DNA of 64,000 nucleotides from Taxawa tesnikishii (nom. ined.). Its lineage: Eukaryota; Ascomycota; Dothideomycetes; Dothideales. Both the position numbers and the translations under genes were made by a program. Location: the NCBI GenBank assembly GCA_030247885.1, contig JAPDRO010000006.1:992001-1056000 (forward strand), read 5' to 3'. Below the pieces are notes generated by a model that did not search any database, was not told the origin of the DNA, and saw only the letters and a program-made list of their open reading frames with translations. This document shows, piece by piece, positions 21,181 through 33,035 of this stretch; within the stretch, counting starts at the first letter, position 1; the number at the start of each line of letters is the position of its first letter.

Positions 21181-22655
21181 ATGCCTTTCCCTTTCACTCT
21201 TCCAACCACTTCTTCCATCTCTCTCGCCGATTTCTTCACAAGCAGCACCCACCCATCCTTGCTGTTGACTGCCACAACCCATCGATCTGTCCTTCGCGAC
21301 ACTCTCAAGAAGCACAAGCGTCTTGCTCCCTCTTCCCAATCCTCCCACCTCTCCACCATCCAAGATGCAATCAACACCTACCTTCCCTTCCTGTTTGTCC
21401 TCAACGCTGGGCTGCAGAATCGTCCTATCGCAGGCCAGCCGATCTTGGTCTCACCCACCAAAGAGCTGGAAGTAGAATGGCGCACGACAATCAGTTCCTC
21501 AATCCCGGGTCGGGAACCAGCAAGGATCAAGCTTAAGGGCCTACACAACGAACTAGCATTCGTCCTCCAGACACTCGCCTATGTTCAGACTCACCTCGCA
21601 CGTGTTCAGCTAGCGCTTCTCCATAAGGCAGATCAGGACCACCGCGCAGCAGCCATCTCGACTGCAATGAAGTACTTGCTTGAAGCAAACAGTATCCACT
21701 CCTACATCCTCTCCGTACCCAACAGAGGTTCGGGCAATCCGATGCCAGTTGACACAGCCCCGTCCACACAAGCAGCTCTTGCGTCTCTTGCCCTCGCAGA
21801 AGCTACTTTGATCGTAGTACTGAAGGATGATCCATACGCAGCCGCCGTCGCAGAAGACAGGAACAAGGAGAACAAAGATTGGATGTTCCGCGCGCCTTCA
21901 ATCCCAAAGTTCGCGCGCACCTGTTCGCGCGGTTATGTCTTGCGGCTGCGGATCATGCGAGCCAGGCTTACGGGTCGTTGCAGCGCAGTGCGAGCACTGG
22001 TGGAAGGATCACCGAAGACCTCTCAAGATATGTGGACGACCTTCAGCGCACAGCTCGAGCCAAGGCTTGTCGGTTCTTGGGCATTGATGCTGAGCTTTCC
22101 GGCAAGATTGGTGATGGACTTGCCTGGCTGAGGGGCGCGAAGAAGGAGATGGGCCTTGCTGTGGTGGAAGAAGAAAAGGGAAAGAAAGGACTCAAGGGAC
22201 TGAAGCAGAGTTGGGTGGAGAAGAGGGAGGATAGGAGAGTGGAGAAAGGGAAAGAGGGATGGGGGATGGATGCGGGTAAGTTTGAAGAAAGTAGGGTTGT
22301 GGAGTGGTTGGAAGGGAAGTGGACGAAGGAGAATGACACAGTAAGCACTCACTCTATAGCACGAGATGCCATGGTCGACTAACAGTGTGCCTAGATCAAC
22401 TATCAAATTGTTCCATCTTTCGAGCCATTGCTTGCGACCATGCCTTCAGGAAGAGAATATCACACACCTAAGCCATTCACACCAAGGGAACTTGATCCTG
22501 ATGTGCTGGCAAGGATGAGAGCACCTCCGGATCCGAACGATAACGCCTTTCAAGGAAACGAAGAAGATAGTGATGCAGAAGGCCATGCGACCTCAAGCAA
22601 TCCTCCTGGCGCCTTCCCGGAACACGACTACGGCTCGGGAAGTAGCTACTATTGA
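21181..22655 (+). CDS. palC: pH-response regulator PalC (BRO1 domain)
   Basis: Member of the fungal ambient-pH (Pal/Rim) signalling complex; it is a BRO1-domain protein that binds ESCRT-III Vps32 at plasma-membrane foci. The start FPFTLPTTSSISLADFF, the block TATTHRSVLRDTLKKHKRLAPSS and the ASLALAEATLIVVLKDDPY segment are family signatures. An intron at 22341-22394 joins the C-terminal exon 22395-22655 (PLLATMPSGREYHTPKPFTP...), in phase, ending in GSGSSYY. At 21909 the reading must pass to another frame to keep the conserved IPK-VRAHLFARLCLAAADHASQA. The simplest account is one missing G after AAAG. Without it the protein would lose about half its length. Confidence 0.88.
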
Positions 22656-23786
22656 GAACCACTGATGTCAGGCCGCCACTCTGGATTGGATCTATTGCTT
22701 TACGATACGTTGCTTGCAGGATAATCTTCCCCGATCGCCACATGTCTCATCATCATGCGAAAATAGCATAAAGCGTCCGAGAGGTCAAGCCAAACTCTCT
22801 AGTGCAACAGGGTCCCGCTCTGAAAGGCACAGATTCCCGCTCCGTCAAACCACTAGAAGAAACATCACCAGTACGACAAATCAGGACGACATCGGGTCAG
22901 ACACCTTGCATGAGGCCAAGTTTTTGACCCATCAGCGCCGGAGGGAGTCAGGTCCTGGTGCGCTCTGCGAATTTAGAATTTAGAATTTAGCACCGATCAA
23001 ATTAGCGAAAGTTGATCATCTGCGTCCCACTCGGGCCTTTCTTCTTCTTACTCCAGCCATGGTGGCCTTGGCATAAATGGCGTTTGTCAAATCATACAGG
23101 GAGTACGAGTATAGAGAGGTCGTATGGGTGGACAGACGATTGTCACCAAAGGAGAGTAAGGGAAAAGGCGGCTTGTGGCTAGACCGCTAGCCAGATATAT
23201 GTCTTCCCAGAGCATTCGTAGTCCGGCAGTAAATAAACGAACGCACATTGACGGCACGACTACCACGAGAGCTGGCCTGCTTTTTTGAAAGTCCGTCTGA
23301 ATAAATCGTTGTAACTGCAAGTTATGGAGTGGACAGGAGCTAGACGCTGACTGCGGTGGGCGAAAGATCATCGACGGGGTAATCGGAACCGGAGACGGAG
23401 TCGATGGCACGGTCCATCAAGTGGGAGCCCAACTTCATCATCTCTGTGTGCAAAGCCCCTGCAAGTCTTTCATACCCGCAACTCAGCTCGTCTTGATGTT
23501 GCCTTGCAAGAAATCATAACGTTCGGTGTTTCCTAAGTCAGCACAGTAAGAAGTCTAAGCTTGGCTGGCAGATCCCTCAGCTCGATCTACCGAGCAATGG
23601 TTCTTCAATTTTCTCCAAGGATCCCCCACATGTGGGGTCTTTAGCCTCCCTTGTAAACAGATGGAGGGGCCTCAATTCGAGTAATATTTACTCGTGAGAT
23701 TGAGCATCTCGCTTCTTGTCCGTACCATCACACGTTCTTCGCCATCCGACCAGTCCATCCAACGCTCATCTCGTATCGACACAATC
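22656..23786. other. Intergenic, 1.1 kb
   Basis: No gene was recognised. A tiny tandem repeat (about three units of AGAATTT) sits near 22972-22990. The right part is the promoter of the carboxylesterase gene. Confidence 0.45.
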
Positions 23787-25699
23787 ATGTCGGCCATTTT
23801 CAAGCATCCAGGGATAGGAATGATACAGGGCAAACTTGGAGATGGTGTTGTTCAGTTCTTGGGGGTCCCCTTTGCTACGTTGAAGGACCGTTTTGCCGTG
23901 GCCGAACCAGCGAAGTACGACTCGGATGCTATGATAGATGCCACCAAGCTTGGGTAAGTGTAAACCATCCGGCGGGTATCGCCAGTTGGCTCTTATGGAA
24001 CACGACAGCTAACGACAGCACGCAGACCGTCTGTTCTCTCTCCGCCAACTGCTGTTGATTTCGAACAGAGCCTGATCCAGCATACGCTACCTTACGAGGG
24101 ATTGTCAATATCTGACCTCAAGGGGCTGATTATGAACATAACGGTGCCTACATTCGGCCAGAAAGCTATCGAACCTACGCGCAAGCTCCCAGTCTTTGTA
24201 TTCATTTATGGCGGTGGCTTCAGTATCGGCTCCAGCAGCTGGCCGGAATATGACTTTTCTCGGATCATCAAGCTGTCTACTGATATAGGTTCGCCTGTTA
24301 TTGGTGTCTCCTTCAAGTATGTGCAAAGTCTTAACCGTGAGCTGAAGCAACTGACAGCAACAGTTACCGGCTAGGTCTGCCCGGCTTCCTTACGTCCAAG
24401 GAGCTCCGTGATGCTGGTTACAAAACGAACAATGGTCTTCGTGATCAACGGCTCGCTCTTCAATGGGTAAAGAAGTACATTGACGGCTTCGGCGGCGATG
24501 CCGACAATATAACAGTGGCCGGAGAATCTGCTGGTGGAGGTGGGTATACGGATCGAGCCTTATTTAAGCCCTTTTAGTCCTGACGTAGCGATAGCTTCGG
24601 TGCTGTACCAGCTGCAATCGGAAGAACCTCTATTCAGGCGTGCAGTCCCCATGAGCGGCTCCAACCTTCTGATCAAGCCTGTGCCTCTTGAGTCCACCGA
24701 AGGTCCATACTCCGCAGCCATGGAAGCTCTCGGACTGGAATCCGCTTCCACAGAGGAGCGTGTCAAACAACTTTCAGCGATAGCTGGAGAGGATTTGTTG
24801 GCCAAGACAGGTATGAAAGTACAAGTAGGTCCCGTCATGGACGGAGACGTCATCAAAGGCACATCGTCGTACGAGACCACTTCTTCAGGCAGTCAAGCGG
24901 ACCTACCTGGTAAGAACTGGTGCTCTGGTCTCATGATCGGAGATTGTGCTTTCGATGTGAGTACACCGAGCCCCAGCGGCTTAGACCCTCGCTCTCATCC
25001 CTGGCAGCACTGACACTAATCGTAGGGTAACATCATGTCTCTTCAATTCGGTCCGCGTAAGGCCGGCCTCAAGGCCGCGTTCGACAACCACTTCCACTCA
25101 GCCCTTGGAGACTCAGGCTTTGCCTCTCTGTGCTTGACTTACTCCATCACGCCCGAAACGTCCGATGATGAAGCCTTTATGTCCGTGTTGCGCTTCACAA
25201 ACGACATTGGGTTCTACGCTCCCACAACGGCGTACGCTCAAGGGTTCGCCGCTGCCGGCAGCGATGTCTACGTGTACCGTTTCAACGAATTGAACCCGTA
25301 AGTAACCGTCCTTCTCAGCCACCGTCGGCGTTGCCTCGAATTGCTTTGTGAGCTTCGCGCTGACCATTTCACAGTTGGGAAGGCCCCTGGAAGGGTGAAT
25401 CGACGCACATCCTGGACATCGCGTTCCTGTTCCAGAATTACAACGAGCATCTGTCTGAGGAGCAGCGCAGCGTCGCGGTCAAGTTCGCAGAGCACTTCGT
25501 TCAATTCGTGGCTGGAAAGGCGCCGTGGCAGGCGTGGAAGCCGGGCCAGGAGAAGGCGTTAGTGCTTGAAGGAGGAAAGGTCGAGCTCAGGGATGACACG
25601 CCAGCGGCAACAGGACGCAGAGAAGCTTTCGTCGAGCTGGCAGAGAAGATTGGGTATGACAAGCTGTCTGGAGCTTGGTTGGAGTTTTTGCGCGGATGA
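23787..25699 (+). CDS. Type-B carboxylesterase/lipase
   Basis: Alpha/beta-hydrolase of the cholinesterase/type-B carboxylesterase family. Six exons with agreeing phases: 23787-23953, 24026-24316, 24364-24539, 24595-24956, 25026-25297 and 25375-25699; 530 residues. Landmarks are the oxyanion-hole strand VFVFIYGGGFSIGSSSW, SFNYRLGLPGFL, and the nucleophile elbow AGESAGG, whose Gly codon is split by the third intron. The C-terminal part has THILDIAFLFQNYNEHLS with the likely catalytic His. No clear signal peptide follows the chosen ATG, so it is probably intracellular; an in-frame upstream extension lacks an ATG. The substrate cannot be told. It is convergent with the threonine aldolase gene, 67 bp apart. 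Confidence 0.9.
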
Positions 25700-25766
25700 G
25701 AGACGACAGATGTGACGATGTGCCATCTGAACACTCGTAGGAGATATCCTTCTTGATTTGCGCACT

Positions 25767-27013
25767 CTATTCTACCTTTATGGCCAGATCTTCAGGTCTA
25801 TGGTCTACCGTCCCATTTGCCTTCTCGCCTTTGAGAACCACCTTCATGAGCTTCTCCAGCCGGGCGACTGCCTCGTCACCGATCTGGTAATGCACGACCA
25901 AACGCCCACCAAGCAGCCTCAGGCCCACCTTCTCGCCCTCAGCGATGAAGTCTTTGGCGCTGATACCTGCCGCCTTGAGATCAAACCACACCATGTTTGT
26001 CTCTACGGGATTTGTCGTCTTGCCGCCCATACTCTCCCACATCTTAGCGATCCGTCTCGCAGTGTCATGGCTCGCTGCCAACTTGCCGCCCAGAAACGTG
26101 TCCTCAACCGCCACGCGCGCGGCCGCAGTGACCACGCCCGCTTGCCGCAATCCGCCGCCAATGCTCTTCCGGATCCAACGCGCGCGTTCCCTGAATGCCT
26201 TGTTGCCCACGATAACGCTACCGATGGGCGCGCCGAGACCTTTGCTGAAGCACAATGAGATGGAATCGAAGCATGCACAGTAGTCCTCCAGTGATCCTGC
26301 ACCTGCGGCCACGGCTTCCCAGATGCGCGCGCCGTCCAGGTGCATCAGGATGCCGTGCTCCTTGGCAAACGCAGCAATGCGCTGGCACTCTTCAAGCGGT
26401 AGCACAATACCCGCGAGCGTGTTCTCCAGCGATATCACCTTTGTCGGACAGCTGTGGATGTCGTCACTGATGATGGCACTCTTCTCAACGTCCTCCAGTG
26501 TCAGGTATCTGCCGTTCGCGGGCACGACGCCCTTGACTAGTGCGCCGCAGAGACTGGCCACACCGCCAGCTTCCCATTCCAGGATGTGTGCACGGTGGTC
26601 GCAGAGGACAGAGTGTGGAGGAGCGAGGAGTTGAGTTCGTAGCGCGACTTGGTTGCCCATGGTGCCTGAGAGCACGAAAAGTGCTGCTTCTTTCTTGGTC
26701 AGGTCGGCCATGAAGGACTCGAGGTTGTTGGTGGTAGGGTCATCTTGGAACACGTCGTCAAGAAGGGTGGTAGAGGCAATGGCTTCGAGCATGCGAGTAG
26801 TGGGAGTCGTTACGACGTCGCCTGGACAAACAGCGAATGAGCATCGAGATCTCAGGTAGGAGTGAAAGTATGTATGATGAGCGTACTTCTGAAGTCGAAG
26901 GCTGCTGAGCCTGCCGCAGCCCAGTTATTGACCTTCACGTCTCCGTCGCCGAGCTTTTGGGCCGTGCTTTCCACGCTCGACTTATCGAGAATGCCTCCGT
27001 TTGCTGTAGCCAT
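25767..27013 (-). CDS. L-threonine (allo-threonine) aldolase
   Basis: PLP enzyme splitting threonine/allo-threonine into glycine and acetaldehyde (GLY1 family). Two exons: 26887-27013 and 25767-26821, joined across a 65-bp intron (26822-26886) that restores FDFRSDVVTTPT. Landmarks are TMGNQVALRTQLL, the HGILMHLDGARIWEA strand (PLP Asp) and SLCFSKGLGAPIGS with the PLP Lys; 393 residues. The ATG at 27013 gives a standard cytosolic N-terminus. The frame stays open upstream to an ATG at 27175, adding 54 residues rich in Ser/Arg and almost free of acids, a possible mitochondrial presequence. Confidence 0.92.
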
Positions 27014-27175
27014 GTCTCTTTTCAAGATCCGCAACCTCGGTCGGTGTAATGATCTGACAGATTGCACGCACGGTCCAGTGCTAATATATGAAGTCCTGCG
27101 GGAAACGGAAGAGATGGCTCTCGAAGAGGAAGAGAAGAATGTCAATGAAGGTGTCAGAAATCTAGTCGATGGCAT

Positions 27176-27570
27176 GGCGCCCAAGGATGTATGTACTACA
27201 TCTTTGTAGGCAACTAGTGAAATTCACTATACGAAAAGAGGAAGCTCACCAACTACTCTGATACTCTGGTTGTGGGGAGGCACGTGACATCCTAGTTCTA
27301 GAGCTGTACGTCTTGGCCAGTACCGTCATGCCGGCGGCGCCTCTGAATCTCAAGCTCACATTCACCGCAACCCAGAGACGTATCTGGTCCAAAACATTTT
27401 GAGAGTCATGCTCGAGGAAAACTCGGTCATCGCTGTCGCGAGATAATACCCTCATGTGTACAGAGGCTTGCAGGCTGTGCCTCCTCCCCGAGCCACTCAA
27501 TATCCACGACGAATCATCAGCTGCAGCTATGCGCGGATGAGAAACCGATAGGTGAAGGAAGCACTATTCG
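27176..27570. other. Intergenic
   Basis: Promoter side of the threonine aldolase gene. No other gene was recognised. Confidence 0.4.
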
Positions 27571-28114
27571 TTGTGTATTGAGCCGCTCCTATTCGCAGCG
27601 CGGAAGGAGAATGCACAGCTAGCAGGTTTCTGGTTCAAAGGTAGGCGAGACTCTCTTAATCAAGACCAGCAACACTTTATACAGTGGCAACAAGGGGTCA
27701 GTTCTTGTCTCTCGAGATTACGTATACCTTTAACAACGTCAAATTATTTCTATGTCGACAGGCCCTCAGCAACGCGCACTTAGCAAAGGGTGTACGCAAG
27801 TGGAGGAAGCATTGCGACACGGTTCTCCGCGACAAGACAACCCTGCAGTCATTCCCAGAACCACCTTGAACACCATGCAGCAACAAGCCGGAGTGTCAGA
27901 CGCAACAACAGCTAAGCGTATGCCAACATGGCGTCCAACGAGTGCTGAAGATCGCGTCACTATCGATCGGTGATCTTCGGGCTGAACGAGACAGATGGCA
28001 CCCGGATCGGTGCTCTTCCTGCCGGCAAACCGGCGGGAGTCCCATCAGAGGAAGGCGACAGAGTTGTTCCAAGCCGTGAACGACACTTACAACAGAGCCA
28101 AAGCCTGTAAATGA
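27571..28114 (+). pseudogene. Relic (or misread copy) of a 'WHPDR' family fungal gene
   Basis: The piece reads like the C-terminal half of a common filamentous-fungal protein of unknown function. There is an exon with WFKGRRDSLNQDQQHFIQWQQ, a 65-bp intron (27697-27761), then LAKGVRKWRKHCDTVL...LQSFPEPP, VCQHGVQRVLK and LRAERDRWHPDR, ending with RRESHQRKATELFQAVNDTY. The frame carries an in-frame TGA at 27867-27869, where the family has a Trp or Cys, and a one-base shift near 28022. The short helical WHPDR region is typical. No convincing 5' end was found. It could be a decayed gene or a live one with a base error and a nonsense allele. Confidence 0.5.
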
Positions 28115-29396
28115 TGAGGATTCAGCACCTTTATTCTCTTCGCGAATCGTCAGGCCGTACCTGCTCTACGACGGTCTAGGACAATGGGACAATTTACGCT
28201 CTTCTTCGTTCGAGAATCTACGGGGGCTCTGTGTGACAAGGCGCGGGAGGCTGCAGTTCTAGTCGGTAGGGCTCCGAGCCCGAGTATTGGCAGAACGCGG
28301 CCATGGCTAGCAGGTCGCGCAAAGCAGAAACCACGCTATACACCCTTTGTACAATGCAACCACCCGCTGGCTTGATTGCGCACGCTCCTGGTATGGTGCA
28401 GGATTTGATGGTTTCTTTCAGTGCGGCAGCACCTGGAATGATCAGGTGCTCCGAATGTCCCATCGTGCCAGCAGATCAAGAGGTTACAAAGAGAGGTATC
28501 ATGCCTATTCACGCAGTCGACATGGTCCTCTCTGGTGTTAGGAGTCATGGCAGAGGACGATCTCAGCCTCTCAGGTCGCACAGTCGCTAGCCTGTTCGGC
28601 AAGTAGCCGGTCTTCTGCTGGTCCAAATCACCTTCCTATACATTTTGCCTCCGGATACCTGCGGCATTGTGGTTTTCTAGGGTTGGAGGCACTGTCTCAG
28701 TATGCAAAGCAATCACCGGCCGCGAATACGATTTGCTGCATCACAAGCGCACAAACGATGCTTGTTCAGAGTGTCACATGTTGCGTGGGTGGAGCATGAA
28801 GCTGATGAGTACGCCCGACCGCTATTTGAAATCATGTCTTCGGGCTTGGAAAGGTCGAAGGGATCGTTTTCCTTGCTCAGCCGCGCATGTAGATGTGGCT
28901 ATCCGTCACCTGGAACTAACTCCCTGGCGACAGCGTGACACAACAATCGCTTGCTACACCGAAACGATGGTCAAAGAAAAAGCGGTTGTTACGGCTCCAC
29001 GAGCTGCAGCAAGCACATCGCGGATACGAGCGATCTGCAACGCCAAGTCAAGCGATACACTCTCGTTCATCCACGCTACCATGCAAGGTCACATTCCTTG
29101 CAGTATCTGCTACATCGGCCGCCTGTCAGTGCGTGTTCAGCTACCCTCAGCAGGAGGCTGTGTGTAACCCAAAATAGCATCAGGTGGACGGGGTACTGCT
29201 GTTGCCTTGGAGAGTTGAAAGAGCTTGTTGGACTCGAACAAACGTCACGGCAGGATACACAAAAAGGTATATAAAAGCATCTCTTATCCATTCAGGTTCA
29301 GATAAAAGCTTCATCTCTCAGTCTGTCATTCCACTCGTTACACCGACAAGCAAAACTCGATACTGTTGTCTCGGAACCCATCCAAATCCATCCACG
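28115..29396. other. Gene-poor stretch, 1.28 kb
   Basis: Open frames here lack recognisable composition, and no splice pattern gives a family match. The right end is the promoter of the BYS1-like gene. Confidence 0.45.
29268..29277 (+). promoter_or_regulatory. TATA box of the BYS1-like gene
   Basis: TATATAAAAG lies about 120 bp before the ATG at 29397, a good strong-promoter arrangement for a small secreted protein. Confidence 0.55.
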
Positions 29397-29834
29397 ATGC
29401 ATTTCTCCACCATCACCGCCGCTGGCCTCCTGTCCCTTGCTGCCTCCGCCGCTGCCGCTGTTGTCAAGGTCCAGAACAACTGTAACACCGTCAAATGGCT
29501 CAGCATCACTCGGACCAACCAAAGCATGACGCAACAAGCTCTTGCTGCTGGCGGCAGCTTCTACAGCGAGCCACTGGTTGGCAGCGGCAACAGCTTTGGT
29601 ATCACCAACAACCCCGACTACTACAATGCCGCGACAGGAAAGCTCATCTTGGGCTGGAGCGTCGGCAACAACCTGCAGTACTGGACCGTCAGCAACAGCG
29701 ATCCGTACGACCCTCAGGCCGGACGTGGCTTTGTTGTTCACGAGAGTGACCCAGGTTGTACGCAGGCTACGACCTACGATGGCGCAGTCCACACCTGCTC
29801 GACTTCCTCGGATCTCACACTCTTCCTGTGCTAG
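29397..29834 (+). CDS. Small secreted BYS1-type protein
   Basis: 145-residue secreted protein. A signal peptide (MHFSTITAAGLLSLAASAAAA) is followed by VVKVQNNCNTVKWLSIT, the start of the BYS1/thaumatin-like beta fold named for the Blastomyces yeast-phase-specific protein. The four cysteines fit two disulphides, the last being the C-terminal residue. It is single-exon with a strong TATA box upstream. The function of the family is not settled; many are expressed in host contact or starvation. The start is chosen because it begins the signal peptide, although the frame is open further upstream. Confidence 0.72.
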   Translation: MHFSTITAAGLLSLAASAAAAVVKVQNNCNTVKWLSITRTNQSMTQQALAAGGSFYSEPLVGSGNSFGITNNPDYYNAATGKLILGWSVGNNLQYWTVSNSDPYDPQAGRGFVVHESDPGCTQATTYDGAVHTCSTSSDLTLFLC

Positions 29835-30580
29835 ATGTGTTCGATGAGAAAGGGTCGAGGATTATGAGCTCTAATGATTTGGATTTGGCGTTTGTAGTGG
29901 CATTTTTACGAGCAAGGGACTTAATGCTCTAGTCCTTTGGAGGGTCGCGGTTGCAACATGTCGAAATCAAACCTTTGGAGAGAAGCATAGGGGAGTGCAC
30001 TACGAGACAACATCAATAAACTGTTTGTCCAGCTTCTTAGACTCTTCCGCCAGTTTTCCATGTAGCTGTGATTGCATACTGCGAAGAAGATGAGAGCAGA
30101 GAGGCAGATTTGTTTAGATTGATTGTACTTTCTGGTCGTTCTATTCATAAGTAACCAATGTGGTTATAACTGGTTACTTCGTGGTTGGTGCTTAGTCAGA
30201 CCCCCCCAACCAGCGTTGTGATGACAGCAATATTGCATGCAAACACATGTCAAACACCGGCTTTATGACTCGGTCAGACGTTTGCGTTCTTTTACTCGGG
30301 CAAATCCAAACGAGGATTCCAAATTGCAACGTATAGTCTATACTTTTTATATACAAGTTTATAACTCGATAATCAATATTAGTCGACCAAGAGAATATAG
30401 CGCTGTAATCTAGCATACGTATCCTACGTCATAGTGCGTATGTGGTAGAGATTTTGATTTCTGAAGAATAATTTTCGGATTTGGCTTGGCACTGCGAAGC
30501 CTGAAGGGCGGGTACGTATCTACCCTGAAGAACTTTTATCTCTTTCCCCTCATTACTTCCTTTGATACAACACACACAAT
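29835..30580. other. Intergenic, AT-richer
   Basis: 3' flank of the BYS1-like gene and promoter of the ABCF gene. It contains a C7 run (around 30202-30208) and is richer in A/T than the surroundings. No gene was seen. Confidence 0.45.
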
Positions 30581-32581
30581 ATGGTTTCTGCGTCGAAAGC
30601 TGCCCGTCAGGCCAAGCGCGCCGCCGAGGGCAAGGAGCCCAAGAAGACCCCCACCTCCAAGGTCGCCTCGAAGAACGCCTCCAAGGCCTCCTCGGTAAAC
30701 GGCGATGAGACACCCCCACCATCGACGTCGATGGCAGAGAGTTGAACGATGAGGGAGAGCAGGTGATGGACGAGAAGGTCAAGAAGCTGGAACAGCAGAT
30801 GGACGAGCACGGCTTGTCGGACAGAGTCACAACCGGCGTGCTGTCTTCTCTCCAGCAAAGCAGGGACGTAAAGATCACATCCGCATCCTTGACGTTCCAC
30901 GGAAAGGTCCTCTTCAACGACTCTACCATCGAAGTTTCTTACGGCCGGAGATACGGTCTCTTGGGTGAGAACGGCTGCGGAAAGTCCACTCTGCTCAAGT
31001 CTATCGATATGCGCGAGTTCCCCTTCCCAGAGCACATCGACATCTACCTCCTCAACCAGGGTGCACCAAAAACTGATCTCGGTGCTCTTGAGTGGGTTGT
31101 GAAACAAGCCGAGGACGAGCTCGCGAGACTGGAGAGGCAGTCTGAGAAGATCCTTGAAGACTCCGGACCTGAGAACCCCGTTCTGGAGGAGTTGTATGAG
31201 GTGGGTGAATTTTGGAGTTATTCGCTTGCACGCCAAGGATCAGGCTGACGAACATCGCAGCGTATGGATGGCATGGATCCCTCGACTTTCCACACTCGTG
31301 CCTCCCTCATTTTGATCGGTCTGGGTTTCAACAAGCAGACCATCCACAAGAAGACCAAGGACATGTCCGGTGGTTGGCGTATGCGTGTGGCCCTTGCCAA
31401 GGCCCTATTCGTCAAGCCTTCTCTTCTGTTGCTGGACGACCCCACCGCTCACTTGGATCTCGAGGCCTGTGTGTGGCTGGAAGAGTACCTGAAGAAGTGG
31501 GAGCGCACTCTGGTGCTTGTTTCTCACTCTCAGGATTTCTTGAATGGTGTCTGCACCAACATGATCGACATGCGCATGAAGCAGCTCCTCTACTACGGTG
31601 GTAACTACGATTCGTACCACAAGACTCGCAGCGAACAGGAGACCAACCAGATGAAGGCCTACCACAAGCAGCAGGAGGAAATCGCTCACATCAAGAAGTT
31701 CATTGCTTCTGCCGGTACCTACGCCAACTTGGTCCGACAGGCTAAGTCTCGCCAGAAGATTCTGGACAAGATGGAGGCTGAAGGCTTCATTCAACCTGTT
31801 ATCCCCGACAGAGTCTTCTCCTTCCGTTTCGCTGATGTCGAGAAGCTCCCTCCTCCCGTCCTGTCCTTCGATGATGTTTCGTTCTCTTACTCTGGCAGCT
31901 GGGACGACACCCTGTACGAGCACCTTGACTTTGGTGTTGACATGGACTCGCGAACTGCCCTGGTCGGCCCCAATGGTGTCGGCAAGTCTACTCTCCTCCG
32001 TATCTTCACTGGTCAACTCTCCCCGACCAAGGGTTCCGTCTCCCGCCACACTCACTTGAAGCTCGGTATGTACAGTCAGCACTCTGCTGAACAGCTCGAC
32101 TTGACCAAGTCGGCACTCGACTTTGTTCGTGACAAGTTCCCCGAGAAGAGTCAGGACTACCAGTACTGGCGTCAGCAGCTCGGCCGTTACGGTCTTACTG
32201 GTGAAGGCCAGACTGCCCTAATGGGCACCCTTAGTGAAGGCCAGAAGAGCAGAATCGTATTCGCATTGCTGGCTATTGAGTCGCCAAACATGATTCTGCT
32301 GGACGAACCTACCAACGGTCTCGATATTCCCACCATCGACAGTTTGGCGGATGCCATCAACGCCTTCAGCGGTGGTGTCGTCGTCGTGTCCCACGATTTC
32401 AGGTATGTTACTCCCAACTACAACATTGCTACAGAATACTGACATCTATGACAGACTTCTGGACAAGATTGCCAAGGATATAATGGTTTGCGAGCACAAG
32501 ACTGTCAGGCGGTGGGATGGTAGCATTGGCGAATACAAGAACTACCTGAGGAAGAAGATGCTGGCGAGCAACGCTGTCTAA
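30581..32581 (+). CDS. ARB1: ABCF ATPase ARB1 (ribosome biogenesis)
   Basis: Soluble ABC protein with two ATPase domains, the ABCF2/Arb1 type, needed for 40S and 60S ribosome maturation. Exons run from ATG 30581 to 31200, 31261-32402 and 32455-32581; introns 60 and 52 bp. Landmarks are the basic Ala/Lys-rich N-terminus MVSASKAARQAKRAAEG, Walker A GENGCGKST and GPNGVGKST, signatures MSGGW and LSEGQ, and Walker B LLLLDDPTAHLD and ILLDEPTNGLD. The family-specific MKAYHKQQEEIAHIKKFIA linker is present. At the C5 run 30713-30717 the N-terminal frame does not continue into VDGRELNDEGEQVMDEK; one more C would join them. An internal ATG at about 30766 could give a shorter protein that keeps both domains. 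Confidence 0.92.
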
Positions 32582-33035
32582 GCGGAGGGCAAATATGCAT
32601 GACAAAATATTCGTGGAAAGGGATTTGATTCACCGAAAGACAAAAGGCAGATTCAACGCCGCGGTTCGAGCGCTGAGATATGATAACCTGGGTGGGCACG
32701 CATTCTTCTTCATATGATGACTCTGCATGGGAAGGCGTGGATAGAATTCCTTGGGCGTTTTGATGTCGTTGTAGCACGACAGAAATTGATTGTCTTGCTA
32801 TCAAGTCTGTCCTCTTGTTGTATTCGCTCTCTACCTAAGCTGTACTTTGGAAGGCGTGGAAGTGAGCTCAACAGTGCTCAAGCACCAGGTCTGTCGATCC
32901 ACGACTCGTGAGACAATATGTACACCGGACCGTGTCCAGGTCATAAAATTCAATATGATCGCTTTTATCCGGCACGCTATATCAACGCCCATAAACTAGC
33001 AAAGCATGGTATCGGACATGGCCAAGCGAAGGCCC
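32582..33035. other. Intergenic between convergent genes
   Basis: 3' flanks of ARB1 (plus) and the acireductone dioxygenase gene (minus). No gene was recognised. Confidence 0.5.

Noticed and set aside
31405-32082. 225-residue open frame on the minus strand
   Set aside because: Antisense of ARB1; high-GC codon bias leaves the complementary frame open.
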